NCBI RefSeq assembly: GCF_001625305.1
Contig: NW_017802469.1
Location: 774,842 to 838,841, forward strand
Direction of reading: 5' to 3'
DNA length: 64,000 nt
From: Branchiostoma belcheri
Taxonomy: Eukaryota; Chordata; Leptocardii; Amphioxiformes; Branchiostomatidae
Shown here: piece after piece, positions 38,800-49,680 of the stretch
How the letters are laid out: each line of letters opens with the position of its first letter
How positions within the stretch are numbered: position 1 is the stretch's first letter
The notes under the pieces: generated by a model
Told to the model about the DNA's origin: nothing
The model's database searches: none
Seen by the model: only the letters and a program-made list of their open reading frames with translations
Program-made: the position numbers and the translations under genes

Positions 38800-41530
38800 T
38801 GAGGCCATGGGAGCTCACAAGTTCCAAGATGGCGGCTGAACATGGAGCGGGAGAAATTTCTGCTGAAACTTCGCCTCAGGAAGACGAGAAACGTCTGTTT
38901 TAGGAGGTGAGTAGTACGTAACTTTGTTCTCTGTATCCTTGTGACCACTTTTGGTAAGTCTTGTGTGGAAAGACGCCGTAACAACACAGAAATATGCCCG
39001 AGTTTTCTAAGCATTGTGGCGTGGCACACACAAGGGAGCACATGGGCTAGAAACATTTGCATAATCAGAAATAATTTAGTCCAAAGAAAGACAACACGCA
39101 GAGTTTCGTTTAACCCCGTCCAGTTTGAGTTATATCAAGGACCTTTAAATTCCTTAGTAACATTTCACGCAACAAAAGTAACAGTATTTTGGAAAAGTTT
39201 TACCGAATAATAGTTTATATGATACCCAATTTTCGCACACAAATTTGAGCTGTACATTTTCTGACGGTGGGTTCACCTAGATATTTTAGGACTACTAGCA
39301 TTCAATTCAGGACATGCATAATATTTAAGTTTCAGAAAAATTTAGAGTCCTTTTCAAGTATTTTGTCATGTATTTTGCTTTTTGCATTTAAAAAAATTCA
39401 GATTCTTGTCAAACCACATTGTTTTCTTACTGGTTCAAACTAAGTTTTTTTTTTTCATGCCTGATTCATATATAGTTTGCTGGCTATGATAGTATGATGT
39501 TTCTATAGCTGGCAATATTCTGTCAACATTTATTTTAACTTGTCATCTGAATTGTTTTGATGACAATGATAATGTGAGGTGATTTTTAATGTGATTGTTT
39601 GGTCATGATATTCTCATGTGAATATTACTGTAACAGTGTATGTATCTTGTTTATCTATGGCATCCATGTCCTGTGAACTTTGTGTATGTAACTTTGTATT
39701 TCTTTTCCACCCTAGGTTTGGGAAGCTGATACTGTATACCTGACCATGTGGGACCTGTCCATGTTCCTGTGTGTGCTGTGGGACCTGTCAGCTATCCTGT
39801 GTACCTGTCCACATTCCTGGAGATCCTATATTAGTAAGTGCATGAATATTGTTATTGCATGTTTGCATGAATTATGAATATTGTTGATGCATGTAACTTT
39901 GGCCTGTGATTTTTCTGAATGTGTATTTCTATTCCACCCTAGGTTTGGGAAGCTGATACTGTATACCTGACCATCTGGGACCTGTCCATGCTCCTGTGTG
40001 TGCTGTGGGACCTGTCAGCTATCCTGTGTTCCTGTCCACATTCCTGGAGATCCTATGTTAGGAAGTGCATGCTCTATGAATATTATTGATGCATGTAAAT
40101 TTGGCCTGTGATTTTTCTGAATGTGTATTTCTATTCCACCCTAGGTTTGGGAAGCTGATACTGTATACCTGACCATGTGGGACCTGTCCATGCTCCTGTG
40201 TGTGCTGTGGGACCTGTCAGCTATCCTGTGTTCCTGTCCACATTCCTGGAGATCCTATATTAGTAAGTGCATGCTCTGTGAATATTGTTGATGCGTGTAA
40301 ATTTGGCCTGTGATTTTTCTGAATGTGTATTTCTTTTACACCCTAGGTTTGGGAAGCTGATACTGTATACCTGACCATGTGGGACCTGTCCATGCTCCTG
40401 TGTGTGCTGTGGGACCTGTCAGCTATCCTGTGTTCCTGTCCACATTCCTGGAGATCCTATGTTAGGAAGTGCATGCTCTGTGAATATTGTTGATGTACAT
40501 GTACACATTTGGCCTGTGATTTTTCTGAATGTGTATTTCTTTTACATTCTAGGTTTGGGAGACTGATACTGTATACCTGACCATGTGGGACCTGTCCATG
40601 CTCCTGTGTGTGCTGTGGGACCTGTCAGCTATCCAGTGTGCCTGTCCTGGAGGACCTGTCTGTGTTCCTGTTGGACCTGTGCACCGGATCACATTCCAGG
40701 AGGATCTGTGTTCCTGTCTATTCCAGGAGGATGTACCTGTGTTTCTGAGGGACCTGTCACCAGCTACGAGACAAGAGAACATCGGACTTGACCGTGAGTT
40801 CTCTTTTATATTAGAACTTTTTCAAAATGGGGTCTGCATGCCGCAATGCGTAATCGCTTGTTTTAGATTTGCATAATGTGAAGCCAGGTCGTTCTTTTTA
40901 CCATTTAAACGTAAATAATCTGCATTAAAAAAATCGAGCCTGTACAAGTGACACCCAATATGGGGTTGCTGCTTTGCATAATTTTGTGCCTTGCCATTTG
41001 AATTTGCATAATTGGTGGTCGAAAAACTCGGATTTAACATCAAATGTAATCTACGTGTTTTAAGCAAACAGCTTGCACGAATGAAGAGTAATCGTGGTCG
41101 CTGCCTTCCAGAATTTAGCGCAAAGCGTGATCAGGACACCCCATGCAGACCCTTAGAAATGACAATGAAAGATGTTGGGAAAGAGCATGTTTGTGATCCT
41201 CTGAATTTCTAGTTGAAAACACCTGTATTGTTGAAACTGGCCCTCCCTTCTATATTTGTTGTCATTTCTGAAAGAGTTCACATTTCTTATACTAATATCT
41301 AGTTTAAGGTTGTGACTAACATTTTGTCGATATGCCGGAGAACACAGTACATTTTCCCATTGAGGAGAGCACTTGCAATATTGTCTGTTGTTTCATTCTG
41401 TATAGCAATGGGATATGTTTTCAGAAGCATTTGTGATCAAACTATTTTCCCTGATATCCTCTTCATCGTGATCCACATCGAATTCCTTCCTTTTCATAAA
41501 CCATTTCTGAAATAAAAGTTGTACTTCATA
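38800..41530 (+). ncRNA. candidate spliced non-coding transcript with tandemly duplicated exons
   Basis: AAGATGGCGGCTGAACATGG at 38826 resembles a promoter-proximal YY1-type motif, and a donor GAG|GTGAGT follows at about 38906. Five near-identical exon-like units start after CCACCCTAG or ATTCTAG at 39716, 39943, 40145, 40347 and 40553. A strong donor ends the last (40793, ACC|GTGAGT). AATAAA occurs near 41507. The longest peptide from the start (MAAEHGAGEISAETSPQEDE plus four residues) is 24 residues, so a protein role is unlikely. This is inference from splice motifs only. Confidence 0.45.
39716..40793 (+). repeat. five tandem exon-intron units, period 202-227 bp
   Basis: Each unit is an exon of about 118 nt (GTTTGGGAAGCTGATACTGT to GGAGATCCTAT.TTA) and a short intron ending in a pyrimidine tract plus CCTAG. 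Units 1 and 3 end in GTAAGT; units 2 and 4 have the broken donor GGAAGT, suggesting duplication as a two-unit block. Confidence 0.85.
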
Positions 41531-41760
41531 TACAAAGAAAACATATTAATCTAAAAAATCAGGAAAGCAACAATGTTTAGGGATAAATGTTGTGTAGCAC
41601 TCAAAAATGGAAAGTCAGCTGGAATAAAGAGACATTTTCATGATGATTGTGATTTTTAGCTGTTCATGTTAACTGGTGGACAGGAGAGAGATGCAATGTC
41701 ATCCACAGTCAAATATTATTGGCACTTTCATGGTAGCTCACAGTATTTTTAATTCATTGT
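41030..41760. other. no gene seen
   Basis: AT-rich sequence after the last duplicated exon unit; possible 3' part of the plus-strand transcript. Confidence 0.3.
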
Positions 41761-41764
41761 TAAG

Positions 41765-42440
41765 GAGGCACACCCCAGTTTATTTGGCATTTCTATTCGG
41801 AGCTGCACACCCTCAAATCTATGGACCGTCTCTGCCGTGGAATAATTTGGAATAAACTGTGTATGAGATGAAAGGATATCTCTTCAGCTACAAGACCAAC
41901 TGAGTTTGGTTTCTTTAGCCTTTTTAAGTTTGGTAAATCAACGAAAAAAAAAACATTATTTTCACAAAATTAAATACTTCACAAAATTAATGCACAAAAT
42001 TGCAAAATTTTCGCGTAGGATAATCCCATAGAAAAAAATTTTCCGGCAGAAATTACTGATGCTGGCAGAAAGACCCAAATCTTGACTATACTCGAGTAAA
42101 TTATAAAGAAAATTCTAGTACTGAAATTTTCTAAACCATCCACGGTGCGAGGGGTTGCAAATCCACTCTTAGGAAGACGCAGAGTGAAATCTAGGTCAAA
42201 CGGGCGGATTACACTTGGCGCGCAAGGATACCCGGAAGTAAGGTTCAGAGCCAAAAGAAATTTTCACCCCAAAATCACAATTTCTTAGTCAACACTCTTC
42301 AGCCATGTTAATGTTTAATGATATTTCGTGGTAGTTTATGAGAAATGTCACCTCAAACTTGGACCCTCAAAACCCTTGAGTCACTTTTTTACAGCGCACT
42401 ATCGCAGACCCCTGTCTCGGAAGAACTGGGGTGTGCACCG
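41765..42440. mobile_element. candidate element with GCACACCCCAGTT ends
   Basis: GCACACCCCAGTT at 41767 and its exact inverse AACTGGGGTGTGC near 42427 bracket about 675 bp of non-coding AT-rich DNA. The target duplication is unclear. Confidence 0.5.
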
Positions 42441-42444
42441 GTAA

Positions 42445-43195
42445 AATAACAAGTGATATGGAACATATGACAGTACAAAATGCAAAAGTCACAAATTTCT
42501 TGTACGTACTATATGTAAAATCCAGAACATAATTCAAAAGTTGTTGTGGTTCATAAAATTATGAGAAAGCTATGATAAAAATTTTTGAAGCCCTTCCTGA
42601 AATTGCCCATTAAGTTTAAACAGTAACATTTTAAGTTCTCAATCTGTAAAAGTTTAAGATACCAACAATGTGTAATTTGGTAATTTGACATAATTTGGCA
42701 ATCTTGAATAATCATAACATCTCAGAGCCCCGGGAAAGATGAAGATGAAGATATGCTCGCAATTTTGACTTTGCAAAAAGCATACGAACCTAAAGTCTGA
42801 CCCTGATTTACCCGAAATTCTATACGTTTTCTATTGTTCTGCAAAGGATAGTTGAAACACAATCAAGATTATTCGTGTTAACATAATTTACAAAAAAAAA
42901 CACAAGGTATTCATACATGTACTAGGCATTCCATAATGTTTTATTTCAAAACAACTGCAGTATGAAATTACTGCATGTTATATTTAATATCGTTCAAATA
43001 CAATTTTGTCCATGATGAAGTGGATTTCAGGGAAAATACTTTGATCACATAATGATTTCTGAAAATGTGTCCTATTTCTTTACAGAAAATGTAAAAAGGC
43101 AATGTTGTGCTTTCTTTCTGTAGAGTGAATGTACTACAGGTAAGCTGTGTGTGATGTTTGAAAGGGAGGAATTGAGTAATAAGGAATCAGCAAGA
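42445..43195. other. no gene seen
   Basis: AT-rich DNA. TTCTTTCTGTAG at about 43111-43122 and ACAG|GTAAGC at about 43138 resemble splice sites on the plus strand but define only a tiny exon. Confidence 0.3.
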
Positions 43196-44263
43196 TAAAA
43201 TTGCATTCTATTTATTTCGCAAGGATTAAATAGTTAAGTTGGCTTTACTTTAAATGTAGTATATCATCTATTATTAAATAGTTTAGATAGTTAAACAATA
43301 AACAAAACTGTAGACAGATCTGGAGTTCCAGTGAGGGTTGATGAAAGTCCAGTGTCCAGCAGGTACGGCCATGATAGTGAGGTGGATCTCCTTCCCCTAC
43401 ACTTTATGGTCTCTGCAAAATATTACATTCTGAAACATTTGAATTAACATCTCACTTTAGCTTTTTTTTTTCCAAAAAGATGTACAGTTTTTTACCTTGA
43501 AGTTCATCTTTTAGGAGCAAGGGAGCATAAGTACAGACATTTAAAAACTGAGCAACGCTTAGTAAACACAAGTTTACAAAGTCATGACTCCAAAACATTT
43601 TGTTCAGCAAGGGTGGCTATAAAATGACAACAAACACTCATTTTTTCTTTCCTTAGAAACCCAGAAAACTTGCAAAAATGTTGTCAAAATAATTTATATA
43701 TGCGGCTCCATCTAAACTTACTTCAGCAGTAACAGAGGTTACAGAACTCTCAAAACATGCAGCTATAATTTCTTCCAAGTCATCAACCAAACCCAGTATT
43801 GTTTCGTGAAACATACTGTAAGCAAAGTACCGGTAGAAAATTGAAGAAAATAATGATATGATAGATTCATGATTTAGCTCATATCTAGTCTTAGAGTTGT
43901 GACAGCATTTGTCACATTTGAATGAGAACAAGCCTTTTAGTTAAGAGGATTTCACTCTTAAAATGGCTTAAAATTCAACTGGAGTCATTTCTTAGGTAGT
44001 ACAACTGAAAGTATGGAAAACAGTTGCAGTGAAATGTAGCTAGTTGTGGAAATTTTAGGTAGTGTAACAAACATTATAACTGTAGACAGACTGTTGCAGC
44101 GAGAGGTTAACACATTATTGTAAAAGCTTCTCTGTTAAAATGTAGCCTGCATTCAAGTTGTGGAAGTTAAGTAGTTTATCTTCAAAGAAGTTTAGAAGTT
44201 AAACAATGACAGGAAATAATGGGTGTAGTTTTGTTTTGCTGATTCCTTTTAAAGTCATGTAGA

Positions 44264-44713
44264 TAACTTTGTTATCACTGTTAACAAACACATGTAGCAA
44301 TTCAACTCTCCCGTTCCAAAATCCAGGCCTAGTCTCAAGCTCATCAAATAAAGTCTGTCAGCGTTACATTACTGTCAAACTCTTACGAGATAATCAACAC
44401 GAGACGAGCCCTGCATTTTGCAACAGGAGGTTAGAACTGCTAGCCTGGGTACCATCCTATTTGTATGCCAGGGCTCCCATACATTTTATAATATTTCTTG
44501 GGGAGTATAATGGCATACAAATAGGATGGTGAGGCTAGCAGTTCTAACCTCCTGTTGCAAAATGCAGGGCTTGTCTCATGTTGATTATCTCGTAGAGTTT
44601 GACAGTAATGTAACGCTGACAGACTTTATTTGATGAGCTTGAGACTAGGCCTGGATTTTGGAACAGGAGAGTTGAATTGCTACATGTATTTGTTAACAGA
44701 GATAACAAGGTTT
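44264..44713. repeat. long hairpin, arms about 200 bp
   Basis: From GTTAACAAACACATGTAGCA to CATCCTATTTGTATGCCA the sequence is inverted at 44510-44713, with few mismatches. Confidence 0.9.
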
Positions 44714-44966
44714 GTCATGCAATTCAACACAATTCCTCTCTTTCTGTATGTGGGTTCACTCATACTTTTCCAACTAACACTTTGCACCCGTACACTTAAA
44801 CAGTCAAACCTCCCCAAACATTAATTTTTCCAGCCAAAAAAATTGCCCTCACAAAATTTGTCTTGTTGAATGCCAAATCGCCCACAAATTTTTGCGTTGG
44901 ATAATCGAGTGAAATTTCTGCCCCAAACATTCTGGTTTAGTTTTGCCGATTCTCTTTCGTGTAAGT

Positions 44967-45684
44967 TTTCCCGCCAAAAAAAAAAAGCTAATTGGGACCC
45001 TCACCTGTTTAATTAATTGGATTAATTTTTCCCGCCAAAAAACTTAGTATATACACCACTCTAACCTTGAACTTGTGCCCCCCTCCCCACTCTTCCTGCC
45101 CACCTCTCCACACCTATCTTCTCCCACAGTAGTTACACTGTTCCAACACTTCAGACTTCTTTGGACATGTCACTTCTCCAAACATGTAGTCACCACACTC
45201 TGCTACCCAAACACTTACTTGGTCGAGTGTAGTTTTTCAGTCACATTAGACTTTAGAATGATCTCTCGCTCTCCTGGTCGGTCAATGCACAAAGTGTACT
45301 CCCCGTGGGATGTCTTTTCGGGAGACATTGATGCTTCGAAACATCAGTATACCAGTGCAATTGACTCGGCAGGAGAGCGAGAGATCATTCTAAAGTCTAA
45401 TGTGACTGAAAAACTACACTCGATCAAGTAAGTGTTTGGGTAGCAGAGTGTGGTGACTACATGTTTGGAGAAGTGACATGTCCAAAGAAGTCTGAAGTGT
45501 TGGAACAGTGTAACTACTGTGGGAGAAGATAGGTGTGGAGAGGTGGGCAGGAAGAGTGGGGAGGGGGGCACAAGTTCAAGGTTAGAGAGGTGTATATATT
45601 AAGTTTTTTGGCGGGAAAAATTAATCCAATTAATTAAACAGGTGAGGGTCCCAATTAGTCTTTTTTTTTTTGGCGGGAAAAATT
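44967..45684. repeat. very long hairpin, arms about 300 bp
   Basis: The left arm (about 44967-45280) is repeated in inverse at 45370-45684. Both strands therefore encode the same open frame, starting MPPSPLFLPTSPHLSSP, at 45075 (+) and 45571 (-). Loop of about 90 bp. Confidence 0.95.
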
Positions 45685-45689
45685 TAACT

Positions 45690-46730
45690 TAAAAAGGAAT
45701 CAGGGTGAAATTTGGTACATTGCAAAGAATTTTAGCGGCAGGCAAGTTTGGACGGAAAAACGTGTTTGGGCCGATTTTTAAGTGTGAAGGTCCTGGAAGC
45801 TACAATTTTGGGGCAATTTGGTACATTCCACTACAGTCAATACAAAGAACTAAAGGGGCCGGCTAAGATACTTGGAATCAAAGCGACAGGCTAAGTTTTT
45901 TCCGGGAAAACGTGTTTGGAAAGTGTGAAGGTCCAAGCTACAATTTTTGGGCAATTTGGTACATTCAACTGAACAATACAAAGAACTAAAGGGGCCGGCT
46001 AAGTTACTTGGAATCAAAGTTTGCAGAAAAACGTGTTTGGAGATTTTAAGTGTGAAGGTCCTGGAAGCTACAAGTTGGGGGCAATTTGGTACATTCAACT
46101 ACAGTCAATACAAAGAATTAATGGGGCCAGCTAAGATACTTGGAATCAAAGCATTAGGCAAGTTTTTTTGGTGATTTTAAGTGTGAAGGTCCAAGCTACA
46201 ATTTTGGGGCAATTTGGTACATTCAACTAAACAATACAAAGCATTAAAGCGACAGGCAAGTTTTTGGGCGGAAAAACATGTTTGGAGATTTTAAGTTTGT
46301 AGGTCCAAGCTACAATTTGGGGCAATTTGGCACATTCCACTACACAATACAAAGAATTACAGGGGCTGGCTAAGATACTTGGAATTTAAGTGGCAGGCAG
46401 GCAAGCAAGTTTTTTTGCAGAAAAACGTGTTTGGAGATTCTAAGTGTACACGTGAAGCTCCATGCAAGAATTTTGGGCCAAGGGGACAGGGAATTAAAGC
46501 GGTTGGCGGGAAAATTTCAATCAACTACGTGGTCAGAGAATTCAAGTCTAAGGTCCACAGTGACAATTTTGGTTAGATTTAGATTTGGTTAGACCGTACA
46601 CAATACAAAGAATTTTTCAGACACTTGGAATTAAAGGCAAGGCGGCTGGCAAAAATAGTTTTTTGGTGGAAAAATTTGGGGGAAATTTGGTCTCTTCAAC
46701 TACGCAATACGAAGAATTTTTCAGAATGTT
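45690..46730. repeat. degenerate tandem repeat, unit about 115-125 bp, roughly 8 copies
   Basis: Recurring blocks: GGGGCAATTTGGTACATTCA, AATACAAAGAACTAAAGGGG, CTTGGAATCAAAG, AAAACGTGTTTGGAGATTTT. Confidence 0.8.
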
Positions 46731-46799
46731 TTTTGTCAAATTTGGCTATGATAAATGTTTAATGGCTCCTCACGGAAAAGTGGCATGCAGACCCTCAGA

Positions 46800-47590
46800 G
46801 TAGAGAACTGGGCAAAAGAGAAAAGAAAGAAGAGAGAAATGTGCGTGCATGTGTGTGCACATGAAGGCATGTGGAGTGTTGTCTCGTGTTAACAAAGAAA
46901 ACATACTCACACCTCCCCGTCTTCTTTCACATAGCTTGGCTGATAAACGTCTAATTCTTCCTCCCGCTCAGTCCAGTCTCCGGGTCCACATCTTGAAGAC
47001 AGAGAAACAAAGTCAGTGTATTGAAAACAGTGATTGGCCTAATGCACTGAAAATTATGTCACAACTTACAGTTACAAGTTTATGACAAGAAAGTTGATAA
47101 AATCTTTCAACTTTTGTGATCCCAAGATTAAAATCCAAAAGATATACAAAAGGCAACATACATGTACAAAGATTCCAAAAGAGCTATCTAAGTTAAGTAT
47201 GAGTGACAAAAGCAGTTTGATCAAAATATAATGGATTGACCACTTTGGTCAGGACATGAAGTATAAAATACATCATGAAAGATAAACCACTGCATCAACC
47301 TTGTCCAGAGAAAAAAATAATAAGCTATTCCACATTCAAATGAACTTTAAAATCTAACCATAGAAAACTTTAACAGGTGGAAATAAGAATACACCCATCA
47401 TACGTCCATTTTCTCCAATCAAAACTGAAAAATATACGGCTCCTACAGAAATTTTCAAATCGAAAACAATACAACTTGCAAACTTTAGAAATAAGGAATG
47501 CACCTGCGTGTTCACTGTCTACAGACAAAACTATTCTTCCTTTCTTATGCCATGGTACTTTGGATTTACCTTTCAAATAAAGAAGTGACA
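46800..47590. other. no gene seen
   Basis: No repeat or coding signature recognised between the degenerate tandem array and the first duplicated exon unit. Confidence 0.3.
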
Positions 47591-47599
47591 AACTTACTT

Positions 47600-49680
47600 G
47601 TAGAAAATGTTTGGTTCCCCTCAGGTGTCTTCAAGTCAACTGGTTTGTCTCATCTTGTCTGGACAGGAGTTTCTCATCATCACAGGTTTCTCCCAGTCAA
47701 GACAGGAACATCAGGACACACCTAAATATGAAACAATCATTATTATTGTTAGTGATGTGAAATTATTCTACAAACAACACTGAAGGACCATAAAATATTA
47801 TTAAAAAAATATTCCTTTGCTTGGATAGATGCATGTGTTAGGCTCTAGTACATATCAGAGTAACACACATCATTAAGTAATATCTGAGAGCAATGTCTCA
47901 CCTGTACAAACTCTTCATTTCACAGGTGTCTTCAAGTCAACTGGTTTGTCTCATCTTGTCTGGACAGGAGTTTCTCATCATCACAGGTTTCTCCCAGTCA
48001 AGACAGGAACATCAGGACACACCTAAATATAAAAAATAATTATTATTGTTAGTGATGCAAAAGTATTCTACAAACAACACTGAAGGACCATAAAAGATTA
48101 TTGAAAAAAATATTCCTTTGCTTGGATGGACGCAGGAATGTGGTAGGCTCTAGAACATATCAGAGTAACACACAGCATGTAGTAATATATGTCCTGTCTC
48201 ACCTGTACAAACTCTTCATTTCACAGGTGTCTTCAAGTCAACTGGTTTGTCTCATCTTGTCTGGACAGAAGTCACCTGTCATCACAGGTTTCTCCCAGTC
48301 ATGACAGGAACACACCTAATGTAAAGAATAATAAGTGTGATGTTCAAAAAACAAGGCAGTAATTTAAAAGTATTATAAACAAAAATGCTTAGGTTTTTTT
48401 TAAGGTGTTACTCAGTAGCACGTCATGCCACAATCTTCTTAACTAGAAAGAAAAGAGATTTAAAAAAGTATAAATACTATGTGTATAAAATAAGTCGTAA
48501 CTAAAATCTACATATCCGAAAAGCGATCACAAAATTAAGAATTAGTTGTCATAAATTAAACATAGAAATGGGTCGATACAAGAAAATACCAAATGACCAA
48601 CGGTTCTGTCCATTTTGTCCAAACATGATTGAAAATGAGCACCATTTTATAATGGATTGTACACTATACAATGGTAAGCGCCTATTGCTGTTCACCTTTC
48701 TTTCCGCTTGTTCAATTGATTTCAATACGTTAGATGCTATAGATAAATTCAACTACATTCTCAGGGGAGATAACCAATACAGTGTTCAAATAGGAAAATA
48801 CATTAAAGAATGTTTCGATCTTAGAGACCACATGTTAGAGAATAGTTAACCTTTATTGTTACATCATACATATACTCTGTACGTAAGATAACGTTATCCA
48901 CACATGTATGTAGCTTTGTTAGATCTTTAGTTAAGTTGTAGAAGACCATACAAAAGTCTCTGTACTTTTTTGTTGTGTCAATAAAGAACCTCACTAAAAG
49001 CATTATCTCACCTGTACAAACTCTTCACTCAGTGTCTTCAAGTCAACTGGTTTGCCGTCTCCTCATCATCACAGGTTTCTCCCAGTCAGGACAGGAACAT
49101 CAGGACACACCTAACTATGAAATGATAATTAGAATGATGTAAAAACATCTCTATTGGCCACACTGAAATATGACAAAATATCCCTTGGCTTCAAGATTTA
49201 GAAACATGTTAGGGTCATTAGAGTAACACGCAACTAACATGTGAGTTCAGGAGCATATTCTCACCTGCATGTATATAGTTTTTTTACATTGAACTCTTCC
49301 CTTCACTCTGTGTCTTCAAGTTAACTGGCTTGCTGAGCTGCCCTCATCAGGTCTGGTTTGGACAGAAGACATCCCTCATCACCAGTCAGGACAGCTGACC
49401 CTCAGGATGCACCTAAAAGAGTGAACATGAACAAGAAAGAATTATTAGTTTGCTGCAAAGACTTCTATCCAACAGTATTGCTAAATGACCACAAAGGACT
49501 CTCCAGGGTTCATGGAAACACAGGGAAAAGAAGCATTTATTTTGTAAATTTACCTCACATGTTAGGTCATTTTTATGATTTGCTGATCATGAGCCCTCAT
49601 CTGGTTTGGGCAGAAGTCACCCGTCATCACAGGTTTCTCCCCGTCAGGGCAGGAATGCCAGGATACCTAACAAAATAAAA
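47600..49680 (-). repeat. duplicated exon-bearing units, period about 300 bp
   Basis: Segments near 47600-47721, 47902-48022, 48203-48315, 49012-49110, 49265-49412 and 49590-49665 share CAGGTTTCTCCCAGTCA.GACAGGAA on the plus strand, with the same flanking intron sequence (ACACTGAAGGACCATAAAA). Confidence 0.85.
48549..48850 (+). pseudogene. retrotransposon fragment (zinc-finger-like C-terminal end)
   Basis: Peptide RFCPFCPNMIENEHHFIMDC then LRGDNQYSVQIGKYIKECFD is the CxxC...H...C end typical of amphioxus LINE ORFs. It interrupts the array of duplicated exons. Confidence 0.65.

Noticed and set aside
45075-45571. Two identical opposing protein ORFs
   Set aside because: Consequence of the long inverted repeat; Pro/Ser-rich translation without family features.
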